A stretch of 54,260 nucleotides of DNA. It comes from CAYUJH01 sp964394585 (lineage in GTDB: Bacteria > Bacteroidota > Bacteroidia > Cytophagales > Flammeovirgaceae). The translations under genes were made by a program, and so were the position numbers. Positions 24,511-33,540 of the stretch are shown one piece after another. The DNA is taken from NCBI GenBank assembly GCA_964394585.1, contig CAYMYI010000013.1:1-54260 (forward strand). The letters run 5' to 3'. Each line of letters opens with the position of its first letter. Within the stretch, counting starts at the first letter, position 1. The notes under the pieces are model-generated. The model was given only the letters and a program-made list of their open reading frames with translations. It was not told the DNA's origin and made no database searches.

Positions 24511-25872
24511 CTTTGTAAAAGAATGGTTTGCAAACATTGCTTTTAGGTTGATAACACGGGTAAGCTCGTAGAAGGCAGTTCCATATACTAAACTATACTC
24601 AATGGCAACAAACCAGAGATTTTCTTGATACCCAGGGTTTGCATACGTAGCATACGATAGCATAGCAAGTGTTAACCAAACCATAGGAAACCGATAAGGC
24701 GTAAACAGGGCAAACGCTACTAGAGGGGTAAGGTACCAGGGGTGTACAATGGTGGCAGCAAAATAGTAGATTGCCAAACTCCATATGATTCTCACGTAAA
24801 GCACTTTAGGATGAATACAGTTCCACAGGCTAGCCGCTACCACAAATCCGATGGGCAAATACGTTAAGTTCTTCCCGGCAGTTGCAATAATGTTATATCC
24901 ATAAGTTTGGAAACCCCACCATCGGATTAAATAATACACACTTGCATTAAACTCAAATTTCGCAAAATATAATTGGGTACTTTTCAGCATATTCGATACC
25001 ATCTCCATACTAAAAAAGGGAAGGAACATTCCCACTGAAATTATCGCGATGAGCGCATAAAATGCTACAAGCTTTTTCCAGGAGAGAACGCGGAAAAATA
25101 GAGGGAGAAGCATTAAAGGAAGCAGTTTGGCATGGATAGCAACCGAAAATAGTAGGCTTGCTAACAGTACTTGGTGCCGTACCCATACAAAGTATAAGCT
25201 GCCGGCAATGCCCATAATCATGAAAGCTTCGAAATGGAGGTTTCCTACAAGTTCTACTATAACAATTGGATTGAGCGCATACCAAACAAGGTTTTTTAGC
25301 GGAAGTTGAAAATGCCTGAGCAACTTTGCTAAAAAAAACAGAGTAGCGGCTTCGGCAAGTAAGATGCTACAACGCATCACTACTACATGGCCCACTAGAC
25401 TATTGGGGAACAAGAGCGCCCCTAACCAAAAAATTGCTTGGCAAACCGCCGGATACACGCTATAATAGTTTGGGGAGTTGATTTGTGCGTATAGTTCTGG
25501 CGTGGCACCTTGGATCGGGAAACCTTGTGCAGCAATTTCGCTGGGGAGCCATAAAAACGGATTAATGCCTTGTGCGTTAAGCCGCCCGTCCCATATAAAG
25601 CGGAAGTAGTCGTCGGAGAGTGAAGGGAGGGCAAAAAGAAGCAGAAAACGCAGTGCTAACCCTAACCACACGATAGTTTGCCACGATAACCGAAAGCCTT
25701 TCTGAAAGATAAATATGAAGGGCAGAAATCCGATGGTTATCAATACCCAAAGGCGGTAGGTTTCGGTTCGGTCAAGCTGGTAGCCAATTTTCCAAAGCGC
25801 AACCGCTGGAATACCAAATAAAATGATGACGTGAAAAATAGACGTTCGAATCAGTTGGGCAGTAGTTCCCAC
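24496..25872 (-). CDS. GT-C fold integral membrane glycosyltransferase (DUF2029/MptB-like)
   Basis: A 458-residue protein with about eleven to twelve hydrophobic segments. The first loop contains the acidic motif SLSDDYFRFIWDGRLNAQGINPF (D87-D88), typical of polyprenol-phosphate-sugar-dependent glycosyltransferases related to GT87/MptB, followed by the SPNYYSVYPAVCQAIFW element. It would transfer mannose or another hexose from a lipid carrier to a cell-envelope acceptor. The start is a GTG at 25872; no in-frame ATG is closer. It is 12 bases downstream of the exported protein at 25885 and may be co-transcribed with it. Confidence 0.82.
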   Translation of the reverse strand: MGTTAQLIRTSIFHVIILFGIPAVALWKIGYQLDRTETYRLWVLITIGFLPFIFIFQKGFRLSWQTIVWLGLALRFLLLFALPSLSDDYFRFIWDGRLNAQGINPFLWLPSEIAAQGFPIQGATPELYAQINSPNYYSVYPAVCQAIFWLGALLFPNSLVGHVVVMRCSILLAEAATLFFLAKLLRHFQLPLKNLVWYALNPIVIVELVGNLHFEAFMIMGIAGSLYFVWVRHQVLLASLLFSVAIHAKLLPLMLLPLFFRVLSWKKLVAFYALIAIISVGMFLPFFSMEMVSNMLKSTQLYFAKFEFNASVYYLIRWWGFQTYGYNIIATAGKNLTYLPIGFVVAASLWNCIHPKVLYVRIIWSLAIYYFAATIVHPWYLTPLVAFALFTPYRFPMVWLTLAMLSYATYANPGYQENLWFVAIEYSLVYGTAFYELTRVINLKAMFANHSFTKKKPT

Positions 25873-25884
25873 AGCGGCATGTGG

Positions 25885-26733
25885 TTATTCTTCGCGGTAG
25901 ATGTATCGCTTTAAGATGTCTTTCTGATTTTCAGGGATTTGTACTAGGTTTGAGATGAGCCAGCCCGTATTGTAGCCTGGGCGTTCAAAATCAGAAATTT
26001 CGAAGTACCAATTTTCAATTTGGAAGAAGTGGAATTTTACTTCTTTCACGGCATCAAATTGCAAATTCTCTTGTTTGATTTCGTAAAGAAATAACGTGAG
26101 ATAATTAGGGCGAAACCCGTGTTCAGTGAATAGCGAAACATTATCTTTATTTTGAAACACTTTCACCAAATTCATGAAGTCGAGTTCATGGCTTAGAGGG
26201 TGTAAAAACTTAATTCCTTCTGCCGTAGAGTCAACGCTGTACAGCAACTCGTAAAAAGGCTCAAAATAAACGTTTGACATTACCCATTTGGAGCCTAAGT
26301 TCTCTTTTTCGAGTTTCAAAAATAAGGTAACATCTTTTTCTTCGCCTTTAAAAAAGAAACTAGCCTTCACCTCGGCAAACCAATTACCGCCGTGGAAATC
26401 GAGAAACTTGGTGGTATCGCTGGTGGCAACATCAGCCACAAAATCTTGTTGCATTTCAGGAGTGATATTGCGGTTTTGAGCATCAAATAGCATAGGAAGG
26501 TATTTAAGCCGAAGATCGAGGGAACGATACTCTTTATCGCCTTTGTTCAAACGTTCTCCATCGAAGGTTTCTTCTCCATTGAATCGCCTAAAAAATTGGT
26601 TGACCTGTTTGGTTTGAGCGTAAAACTCGCTTTCATCGCCTAATGCTTCGCCCACTTCAATTTGAGAGAATCCGTTTAAGCTAATCAGTAATAAGATGAG
26701 GCTATAAGCTGGTTTAATATGTCTCATATACAT
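25885..26733 (-). CDS. Exported protein of unknown function
   Basis: A 282-residue protein with a signal peptide (PAYSLILLLISLNGFSQ); ATGs exist at 26733 and 26727. The mature protein is acidic and beta-rich, with KQVNQFFRRFNGEETFDGERLNKGD, then DFHGGNWFAEVKASFFFKG and SNVYFEPFYELLYSVDS. It resembles a periplasmic or outer-membrane-associated alpha+beta fold such as NTF2/SnoaL-like, but I cannot place it. It is the last of three exported genes on the minus strand. Confidence 0.65.
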   Translation of the reverse strand: MYMRHIKPAYSLILLLISLNGFSQIEVGEALGDESEFYAQTKQVNQFFRRFNGEETFDGERLNKGDKEYRSLDLRLKYLPMLFDAQNRNITPEMQQDFVADVATSDTTKFLDFHGGNWFAEVKASFFFKGEEKDVTLFLKLEKENLGSKWVMSNVYFEPFYELLYSVDSTAEGIKFLHPLSHELDFMNLVKVFQNKDNVSLFTEHGFRPNYLTLFLYEIKQENLQFDAVKEVKFHFFQIENWYFEISDFERPGYNTGWLISNLVQIPENQKDILKRYIYREE

Positions 26734-26752
26734 AGATGGTTATGGTATCCGA

Positions 26753-26798
26753 TAAAAAAAAGGTTGAAAGCTGAATAAAAAAGACCACTTTCAACCTT
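26753..26798 (-). terminator. Terminator between exported genes
   Basis: AAGGTTGAAAG and CTTTCAACCTT give a perfect eleven-base stem with a 17-base loop, followed on the minus strand by eight T. It lies 27 bases after the stop of 26825. Confidence 0.75.
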
Positions 26799-26824
26799 AT
26801 TAGGAGTAAATGCATAGAGCAGTT

Positions 26825-27406
26825 CTATCCTCTCGTAGTTTCAGCTACGCGGATATCTCCCAAGAGTACATCCCAGAAACCGATGATGCGCCCTCCAATT
26901 TGAGTTTCCTTCCGTTCTACATACACGGTGATATCTTTTTTGGTAACATCCTTATAGACCAGCCCTTCTTCAGTTCTGCCTTCAAATTTTTGGTAAATCG
27001 TGATTACCCCAACGTATTTGCCATCAGGTTGCCGCTCCAAATCGCTGATATACTGGATGTCAAACCATTCGATTTTGACTTTATCGTAGTTTAACGCCAT
27101 GAGACGCTCTAAATATTCACGGATTCCATAGTTTTTGATTTTTTGGGTGCTTAATGATGAAACACCAATTTGGGCACCATCGGCAAAAAGTTCGAGGGTT
27201 CGCTCAATCACTCGGTTTGCTTCAGACCAAGGCGTTTCTTTATCGCCCACTAAACTGATATATTTCCCTAAATCGCGGATTTTTTCCATCGCCAGCGAGT
27301 CGATGGCTTTTTTGCGGGCAGGGCTTATCTCCGGAGGCGATTGCGCAAAAGCAACGGCTGAAATAAGGCATATCATTAAGCAAGAAAATGCAATGTGTTT
27401 TTTCAT
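26825..27406 (-). CDS. Exported protein, NTF2/SnoaL-like fold suspected
   Basis: A 193-residue protein starting at the ATG at 27406; the upstream TTG at 27415 is not used. The signal peptide is MKKHIAFSCLMICLISAVAFA. The remainder has a helix (ERTLELFADGAQIGVSSL), then YDKVKIEWFDIQYISDLERQ, and a strand-rich C-terminus ending IIGFWDVLLGDIRVAET, the order of elements in SnoaL-like/NTF2 domains. Function unknown. It lies 57 bases downstream of the coiled-coil lipoprotein. Confidence 0.68.
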   Translation of the reverse strand: MKKHIAFSCLMICLISAVAFAQSPPEISPARKKAIDSLAMEKIRDLGKYISLVGDKETPWSEANRVIERTLELFADGAQIGVSSLSTQKIKNYGIREYLERLMALNYDKVKIEWFDIQYISDLERQPDGKYVGVITIYQKFEGRTEEGLVYKDVTKKDITVYVERKETQIGGRIIGFWDVLLGDIRVAETTRG

Positions 27407-27463
27407 AATATTCAAGTTAAAGTCAAGAAATAATTAATACAGGAAAATCGCTGCTGTGAATCG

Positions 27464-28168
27464 CTATTTGCGAATGAGTTCCAACTCTTTGATTTTTCCT
27501 GAGGCGTCGTCATAAATTACTTTGTGGATTTTATTGAGATCTTTTTTCTGATCTTTCAAATATTCAAAATAGCGTTGGATAGTTGTGGGCTTATCGTAAT
27601 CGGTTATGCCATCGGCTTGGCTAATAATGATCAGTACAGGTGCATCAGGCGAAGTAAATAGTGCTAACGCGCGCGAAATGAGTTGATTGGCTTCTGTAGG
27701 GTTTTGAGCAGCTACAATTTTATCGAAGTAATCGTAAATAGTGGGAGCGGCTTTTTCGAGTGCTGCCTTCTCTTCTTCTGCTTTACGGCGAGCTTCTTCT
27801 TCGCGGCGTTTTTGTTCTTCGGCAGCGATGCGTTCTTTTTCGGCTTTAATTTCCGCCTCTAACTGGCTAATGAGTGCCGCTATTTCGGGATCGTCGCTTA
27901 CGCCGAGCCCTTTTACATATGCTAAGCGGCGTTCTTTATCTTCTACCGACATGTTCTGGTTTGCCAAAAGGGCTTGCAGCTCTGTTTTGGCTTGGTTTAC
28001 CTTGCGAGCTTTTTCGGCGGCAGCTTGTTTTTCTGCAGACTTCCCTCCTTTACAGGCAGGTAGCCCAAAAGAAACCAGCCCTATGAGTAAAAAGAATGCA
28101 TAACGTTTTGCAAGATGCCGGAGTGTTTTGTAAGATAACACGGATGAAGTACGCAGATTGTAGTTCAT
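27464..28168 (-). CDS. Lipoprotein with charged coiled-coil
   Basis: A 234-residue protein. A long N-terminal stretch precedes the hydrophobic segment YAFFLLIGLVSFGL and the lipobox LPAC (lipidated C39). Residues 45-145 form a heptad-rich Lys/Glu/Ala coiled coil (IKAEKERIAAEEQKRREEEA). The C-terminus has a compact domain (TIYDYFDKIVAAQN ... LFTSPDAPVLIIISQADGITDYDKPTT) that is not recognised. It precedes two further exported genes and probably starts their operon. Confidence 0.78.
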   Translation of the reverse strand: MNYNLRTSSVLSYKTLRHLAKRYAFFLLIGLVSFGLPACKGGKSAEKQAAAEKARKVNQAKTELQALLANQNMSVEDKERRLAYVKGLGVSDDPEIAALISQLEAEIKAEKERIAAEEQKRREEEARRKAEEEKAALEKAAPTIYDYFDKIVAAQNPTEANQLISRALALFTSPDAPVLIIISQADGITDYDKPTTIQRYFEYLKDQKKDLNKIHKVIYDDASGKIKELELIRK

Positions 28169-28223
28169 AGATTTTTTTGTTTAGTGTTGAAAAAAATGCC
28201 TATCACGAAGATACTACTCTCAG

Positions 28224-28251
28224 CAAAAGATAGGAGAATTTTGAAAAACAA
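28224..28251 (-). promoter_or_regulatory. Possible promoter of the coiled-coil lipoprotein operon
   Basis: Minus-strand TTG (28249-28251) and TATCTTTTG (28224-28232) are separated by 16 bases, one below the usual range; the -7 box is one insertion away from TAnnTTTG. It lies 56 bases upstream of the ATG at 28168. Confidence 0.33.
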
Positions 28252-28260
28252 TATCAAGCT

Positions 28261-28533
28261 ATGGTAAATAAAGTAAATTCTGTGCCATCTTCAGAAAAGA
28301 AACGTATCGCATTGGGGATTTTAGCAATCCTTCAGAAGCGTGGCGACCCTAAGAGCATTTGCCCTTCGGAAGTTGCTAGAGCATTATACCCTGAAAATTG
28401 GCGCGATGCAATGCCCTGGGTACGAGAAGTTGGTGTAACATTGCGCAACGAGGGTAAAATTCAAATAACCCAAAAGGGGGAGGTGATTCATGGAAACACG
28501 TGGAAAGGACCGATTCGGTTCAAATCTTCTTAA
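28261..28533 (+). CDS. DUF3253 domain protein
   Basis: A 90-residue winged-helix-like protein. Residues 15-85 match DUF3253: IALGILAILQKRG ... CPSEVARALYPENWRDAMPWVREVG and ending LRNEGKIQITQKGEVIHGN. The family is small, cytoplasmic and of unknown function; the helix-turn-helix-like pattern and acidic/aromatic PENWR motif suggest nucleic-acid binding. Terminator at 28655. The remaining gap 28534-28654 is AT-rich and shows no gene. Confidence 0.88.
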   Translation: MVNKVNSVPSSEKKRIALGILAILQKRGDPKSICPSEVARALYPENWRDAMPWVREVGVTLRNEGKIQITQKGEVIHGNTWKGPIRFKSS

Positions 28534-28654
28534 AGAAGCTAAAAAAGAAAAGAATTTTATAAGGGAACTATAACCTACCCGAATTGCATTCAGTATATAA
28601 GTAGTAAGAATTCGTGTTATTATATGTATTGATTTAAGAGTAAAAACCTGAAAG

Positions 28655-28681
28655 ACCCTAGGCGATGCCTAGGGTTTTTTT
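28655..28681 (+). terminator. Terminator of the DUF3253 gene
   Basis: ACCCTAGGC / GCCTAGGGT form nine base pairs around gat, followed by seven T. It lies between convergent genes; in the other direction the tract is only partly T-rich, so it also may help to stop argS. Confidence 0.88.
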
Positions 28682-28700
28682 GTGTGAGGCGCCTACAATA

Positions 28701-30518
28701 TTACATGCGCTCAGGAGCACGAATCCCTAATAATCCTAGGCTTTTTTGAATAACAGAAGCGACTTGGGCAGAAAGAGCTATCCGAAAACTGAGCGCTTTG
28801 GCGTTACTCTCGTTAAAAATGGGGACTTCTGCATAAAACTTACTGTATGCTCTTGCTAACTCTAAGGCATAGCTCGCTACGATGGAAGGCGCATAGCTCC
28901 GCGCCGCTTCCATAATCTTACTTGGAAAGCTTTTGAGTAAAGCAACTATTTGGATTTCGCTGGGGTGTAGCGTGTCAAGGCCTTCGTAGTGTGAAGGAGT
29001 AAAGCCTATACCATTTGCTTCCGCTTTGCGAACGATGGCACAAAGTCTGGCGTGGTTGTACTGTATATATACGCCTGTATCACCTTGAAAATCAATTGAT
29101 TCTTGTGGGTTGAATAATATGCGCTTTTTAGGATCAACCCGAAGTAAATAAAACTTGAGTGCTCCTAATGCCAAATCGAGGTATAGTTGTTCGGCTTCTT
29201 CTGAGGTAAATTCATCGATTTTGCCTTGCTCTTGCGTTTTTTCTCTAGCAATTTCTTTCATTTCCAAAATGAGGTCATCGGCATCTACTACAGTCCCCTC
29301 GCGCGATTTCATTTTGCCAGATGGCAGGTCGACCATACCATACGAAAGATGGAAGATACCATCGGCATATGAGCGACCTAACCGTTGCATAATCGCTTTC
29401 AGTACTTTGAAGTGGTATTCTTGCTCGTTACCTACTACGTACACCGATTGTTCCATAGGGAAATCGGTATATTTCAGGTCGGCAGTACCCATGTCTTGGG
29501 TCATGTACACAGAAGTACCATCAGCACGGAGCAGCAACTTTTCATCTAGTTTTTCCTCGCTGAGGTCAATCCAAACGGAACCATCTTCTTTTCTAAAAAA
29601 TACGCCTTTTTCGAGTCCTTCTTGAACTACATCTTTCCCTAGTAAATAAGTTTCCGATTCTTGATACACCTTATCGAACGATACGCCCATCAGCTCGTAC
29701 GATTGGTTAAATCCGTCGTACACCCAGCCATTCATTTTTTTCCAAAGAGAAGTTACGGCTTCATCGCCTTGTTCCCATTTGCGGAGGGTTTCCTGCGCTT
29801 CGAGCAAGATTGGGGCATTTTTTTCAGCTTGAGCTTTCAGCTTGTTATCGTCGGTAGTAGGGTTTTCAGCGCGGTATTGTGCTACTAGCTCACCGATTTG
29901 TTGTTTGTATACTTGGTCAAATTTTACGTAGTAATTCCCAACTAGTTTATCACCTTTCAGAGTGTCAGAAGGGGTTTCTCCATTACCAAAGTGTTGGTAT
30001 GCTACCATCGACTTGCAGATATGGATGCCGCGATCGTTCACTAAGTTAGCTTTTAATACCTCGAACCCATTTGCTTCTAAAATATTGGAAAGGGCATACC
30101 CCAAAAAATTGTTGCGTAAGTGCCCTAAGTGGAGCGGTTTATTGGTATTAGGTGAAGAATACTCAACCATCACCTTTCGGTGCTGAGGAGCCCCTATGCC
30201 AAAATTAGGGTTTTGATGCATTTCGGTAAACAGATTCACCCACACGTTGTGCCCAAGAGAAAGGTTCAAAAAACCTTTTACTACGTTAAACGAGTTGATT
30301 TCTGTTACATGTTGCGTTAGAAAACCGCCCAATAGGTTGGCGGTTTCTTCAGGCTTTTTTTTGGTTTGCTTTAGATATGGAAACACCACGAAGGTGAAAT
30401 CGCCCACAAACTCTTTGCGCGTAGGTTGTATTGCTAGTTCTTCGGCAGGCACAGAAGCCTGGAAAAGTGCTGCGAATCCTTCGGAAATTCCTTGTTGAAT
30501 CTTCTTCTCTATATCCAT
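28701..30518 (-). CDS. argS: Arginyl-tRNA synthetase
   Basis: A 605-residue class I aminoacyl-tRNA synthetase that charges tRNA-Arg with arginine. The N-terminal Add1 domain, the SSPNTNKPLHLGHLRNN block (HIGH-type motif HLGH at 130-133), GKMKSREG (KMSKS-type; K-M-K-S-R) and the C-terminal anticodon-binding DALR domain (VYIQYNHARLCAIVRKA ... ELARAYSKFY) are all present, and the length is right. ATG at 30518 with a -7 element 29 bases upstream. Confidence 0.97.
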   Translation of the reverse strand: MDIEKKIQQGISEGFAALFQASVPAEELAIQPTRKEFVGDFTFVVFPYLKQTKKKPEETANLLGGFLTQHVTEINSFNVVKGFLNLSLGHNVWVNLFTEMHQNPNFGIGAPQHRKVMVEYSSPNTNKPLHLGHLRNNFLGYALSNILEANGFEVLKANLVNDRGIHICKSMVAYQHFGNGETPSDTLKGDKLVGNYYVKFDQVYKQQIGELVAQYRAENPTTDDNKLKAQAEKNAPILLEAQETLRKWEQGDEAVTSLWKKMNGWVYDGFNQSYELMGVSFDKVYQESETYLLGKDVVQEGLEKGVFFRKEDGSVWIDLSEEKLDEKLLLRADGTSVYMTQDMGTADLKYTDFPMEQSVYVVGNEQEYHFKVLKAIMQRLGRSYADGIFHLSYGMVDLPSGKMKSREGTVVDADDLILEMKEIAREKTQEQGKIDEFTSEEAEQLYLDLALGALKFYLLRVDPKKRILFNPQESIDFQGDTGVYIQYNHARLCAIVRKAEANGIGFTPSHYEGLDTLHPSEIQIVALLKSFPSKIMEAARSYAPSIVASYALELARAYSKFYAEVPIFNESNAKALSFRIALSAQVASVIQKSLGLLGIRAPERM

Positions 30519-30546
30519 ACTTAAATTAAGGTGTTTAATTGGCTTA

Positions 30547-30554
30547 CAAAGTTA
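30547..30554 (-). promoter_or_regulatory. Bacteroidota-type -7 element for argS
   Basis: The minus strand reads TAACTTTG, an exact TAnnTTTG, 29 bases upstream of the argS ATG. No clear TTG is seen at 17-23 bases upstream. A partial TAAATTTA box on the plus strand (30557-30564) may serve moaD in the opposite direction. Confidence 0.45.
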
Positions 30555-30617
30555 GCTAAATTTACACCTGATAAAAGTATAGATTCTTGCACTCAACTAT
30601 TCTGCGCTAACTGTATC

Positions 30618-30860
30618 ATGGAGATAGAAATTCAACTTTTTGGGATTACCAAAGAAATTTTTGGAGGGCAAACGTACCGCTGTAGTGTGTCGGAAAATGC
30701 TACGGTTGCCGATTTGCTCGCCGAGGTAAAAAAAACGCATCCGCAACTGGATGAGTTACGCTCGCTAAAAGTGGCTGTCAACGAGGTGTACGCCTCTGAG
30801 GATACGGTGCTGACTCCTCAAGATGATATTGTATTTATTCCGCCAGTGAGTGGGGGGTAA
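30618..30860 (+). CDS. moaD: Molybdopterin synthase sulfur-carrier subunit (MoaD/ThiS family)
   Basis: An 80-residue ubiquitin-like protein that starts at the ATG at 30618; an in-frame extension to 30531 lacks typical sequence. IEIQLFGITKEIFGG, the VADLLAEVKKTHPQL segment and the C-terminal GG (PPVSGG) are the MoaD hallmarks; the C-terminal Gly would be thiocarboxylated by MoeB and deliver sulfur to molybdopterin precursor Z via MoaE. Neither moaE nor moeB is adjacent. A ThiS-like role is possible, but the sequence is closer to MoaD. It ends exactly one base before the convergent gene at 30861. Confidence 0.88.
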   Translation: MEIEIQLFGITKEIFGGQTYRCSVSENATVADLLAEVKKTHPQLDELRSLKVAVNEVYASEDTVLTPQDDIVFIPPVSGG

Positions 30861-31199
30861 TTATGGCTTTTTGAGTTTCACCAAATCTTTATCGCTAAGC
30901 TCGTAATAAACCGTTCCGTTTTCGCTCACAAGGACTTCAAATACACCTTTTTCTTGTAAATGCTCTAAAATAGCTTGCGCTGTTTCGGTGCTTATATCGG
31001 CTTTCATGCAAAGAGATGCCGCAGAAAGGCGTCCGCCTGCGCTTACGGCGTATCGGATTACTTTCGATTCGGAAAGGCTTTCTAACTCATCGGTTGGGGA
31101 AGAAGGTAGTGTCGTTCGCCGATGGATGAGGAACATCCCCCAAACTACAACAAGGGTAGCCATAAGCATAAGAAGAAGAAAAGTCATATTTGAAAACAT
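30861..31199 (-). CDS. Membrane-anchored small protein with winged-helix-like domain
   Basis: A 112-residue protein (ATG at 31199; alternatives 31187 and a longer open frame to 31274). It has one transmembrane helix (NMTFLLLMLMATLVVVWGMFLI) and a cytoplasmic part with LSESKVIRYAVSAGGRLSAASLCMKADISTETAQAILEHL, which has the pattern of a small winged-helix domain. The name of the family is not recognised. Its stop abuts the moaD stop. Confidence 0.68.
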   Translation of the reverse strand: MFSNMTFLLLMLMATLVVVWGMFLIHRRTTLPSSPTDELESLSESKVIRYAVSAGGRLSAASLCMKADISTETAQAILEHLQEKGVFEVLVSENGTVYYELSDKDLVKLKKP

Positions 31200-31360
31200 A
31201 AGCGTAGGTACATAAGAAATAGTAAAGGAGTATTTTAACAAAGTTGGGTTTTTGCCACCATGGGCAAGATTCAATACATTTAAAGAAGAACAAGGAGTTT
31301 TTGTGCTAAATTCCTTTGTCCACTTTTCTAAACGTTCATAACTAATTAAAACTATTGAAA

Positions 31361-33459
31361 ATGAAAAAGCATATTTTCTTTCTTATTTTTTGTGTACTTA
31401 ACATCAGAGGGTTCGCGCAAACCCTTCGTTCGCCCAATGGGGCATTTCAGCTTACCTTTTCCCTTGCCGAGCAGGGAGTTCCTACGTATTCGCTATCCCT
31501 TAGCGGGAAAACGGTAATTGCACCTAGTTCGTTAGGCTTCGATTTGAAAAACCAAAACGACTTGTTACAAGGATTTACCCTAATTTCCGCTGATACATCT
31601 ACTTTCGATGAAACTTGGGAACCGGTTTGGGGAGAGTATAGCCAAATCCGCAATCATTACAACGAGTTACTGGTAAAACTTACTCAAGGAAGCCCTAGCC
31701 GTCAGTTACATATTCGTTTCCGCCTGTTTAACGATGGTCTAGGTTTTCGCTATGAGTTCCCTGAGCAATCGCAGCTCACTTATTTTGTGATAAAAGAAGA
31801 AAAGACACAGTTTAAAATGGCAGGCGATCACTACGCTTTTTGGATGCCGGGCGATTTTGACTCTCAAGAATATAACTATACACAATCGAAGCTATCAGAG
31901 TTAGCTGCTAAAATGCCGCAGGCAATCCGCCAAGGGCCGGGTAATAGCTCGCCTACTTCGGAACTTACGGTGCAAACTGCTCTGATGATGAAATCGGATG
32001 AAGGGCTTTACCTAAACCTACACGAAGCTGCCTTGGTAGAGTATGCTTGTATGCACCTGAAATACCTGCCCGAAAGCAATACGTTCGAATCGTATTTAAC
32101 CCCCGATGCTCAAGGCGATAAAGGATACCTCCAAGCACCATTTAATACACCTTGGCGTACGGTGATTGCCTCAGAAAATGCAGCTGATATTTTACTTTCT
32201 ACGCTTACCCTAAATTTGAATGAGCCTTGTGCGTACGAAGATGTCTCTTGGATTAAACCGGTGAAATACATTGGCGTTTGGTGGGAAATGATTACCGGGA
32301 AAAGTTCATGGGCATATGCCGATGTCCCTAGCATTCGCATTGGGGAAACCAATTTCTCTGCCTTACAACCCAATGGACGCCACGGAGCCACCAACGAAAA
32401 TGTGATGCGGCATATTGATTTTGCCGCAGAACACGGATTTTCGCAAGTATTAGTAGAAGGGTGGAATGTAGNNNNNNNNNNTACCCCGATTTTGATGTGG
32501 AAAAACTCAACGCCTATGCCAAAAGTAAAGGCGTTCGGTTAATGATGCACCACGAAACTTCTAGTTCCGTACGAAACTACGAACGTCACCTCGACGCTGC
32601 CTACCAGTTCATGGCAAATCACAATTACAACTCCGTAAAAAGTGGATATGTGGGGCCAATCCTTCCAAGGGGCGAAAACCATTACAGCCAATGGATGGTA
32701 AACCATTACTTGTACGCCATTCGAAAAGCAGCAGAATACAAGATTATGGTAAATGCCCATGAGGCAGTGCGCCCTACCGGCTTAAGCAGAACATATCCGA
32801 ACTTAATTGGAAATGAAAGTGCTCGCGGTACAGAGTATGAAGCTTTCGGCGGAAATACCCCTGACCATACGGCCATTCTTCCGTTTACCCGACTTATCGG
32901 AGGACCGATGGACTATACCCCCGGTGTATTTGAGATGGACATCAGTAAACTGAACCCTAATAATGGAAGTAAAGTAAACAGTACGCTCGCTCGGCAATTG
33001 GCATTGTATGTAACGATGTACAGCCCGCTGCAAATGGCAGCCGACTTGCCCGAAAACTACGAGCGTTTCATGGATGCGTTTCAATTTATTAAAGAGGTAG
33101 CCATCGATTGGGAAGATACCAAAGTACTCGAAGCGGAACCCGGCGATTACATCACCTATGCGCGGAAAGAAAAAGGAGGTGAACGTTGGTTTGTAGGTAG
33201 CACAAACGACGAAAACGAACGAACCTCTCAAATTGCTTTTTCTTTTTTACCCGAAAAGCAAACGTACATCGCCACATTATATGCAGATGCTGAAGATGCC
33301 CACTATCGAAAAAATCCGCAAGCTTATACCATAGAAAAGTATGTGGTTACCCAAAACTCGAACTTAGAGCGCTTTTGTGCAGCTGGTGGGGGGTATGCGA
33401 TTAGCCTAGTGCCCGTAACAGATAAGAGTGAAACGAAAGGCATTAAAAAGTTGAAATAA
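31361..33459 (+). CDS. Glycoside hydrolase family 97 alpha-glucosidase (SusB type), interrupted by an assembly gap
   Basis: GH97 enzymes remove alpha-linked glucose (or galactose) from starch-derived oligosaccharides. The frame from 31361 (ATG; signal peptide with FFLIFCVLNIRGFAQ) reads to WNV before the N run; a second frame resumes with YPDFDVEKLN and runs to 33459. In GH97 about 19 residues, starting G-W-E-D-W, normally join these blocks, which would need 56 hidden bases; that also restores the frame. Total length would be about 714 residues. E in HHET, E in NAHEAVRP (69 later) and E in GTEYE (24 later) match the spacing of SusB E439, E508 and E532, so it is the inverting subfamily with calcium-dependent alpha-glucosidase activity. 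Exported and likely periplasmic. Confidence 0.92.
32472..32481. other. Run of ten N (assembly gap) inside GH97
   Basis: Ten unspecified bases. The surrounding reading frames need a hidden length of 2 modulo 3, so the true gap is not ten. Confidence 0.95.
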
Positions 33460-33484
33460 TCCCCGCGTTGAACCACATAAAAAA

Positions 33485-33521
33485 AAAGCCGACTACATAA
33501 TTTGTAATCGGCTTTCTTTTT
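33485..33521. terminator. Bidirectional terminator between GH97 and the UspA protein
   Basis: AAAGCCGA / TCGGCTTT, extended by four further pairs after one mismatch, with A-rich and T-rich flanks on both sides. It sits between convergent stop codons. Confidence 0.82.
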
Positions 33522-33540
33522 AATATTTAAAAAAAATCTG

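Noticed and set aside
29155..29625. 156-residue open frame on the plus strand
   Set aside because: It lies fully within argS on the other strand; Ser-rich low-quality composition, no motifs.
31355..33459. GH97 frameshift or pseudogene
   Set aside because: The break coincides exactly with the N run and flanking residues join in the family alignment; an assembly gap explains it.
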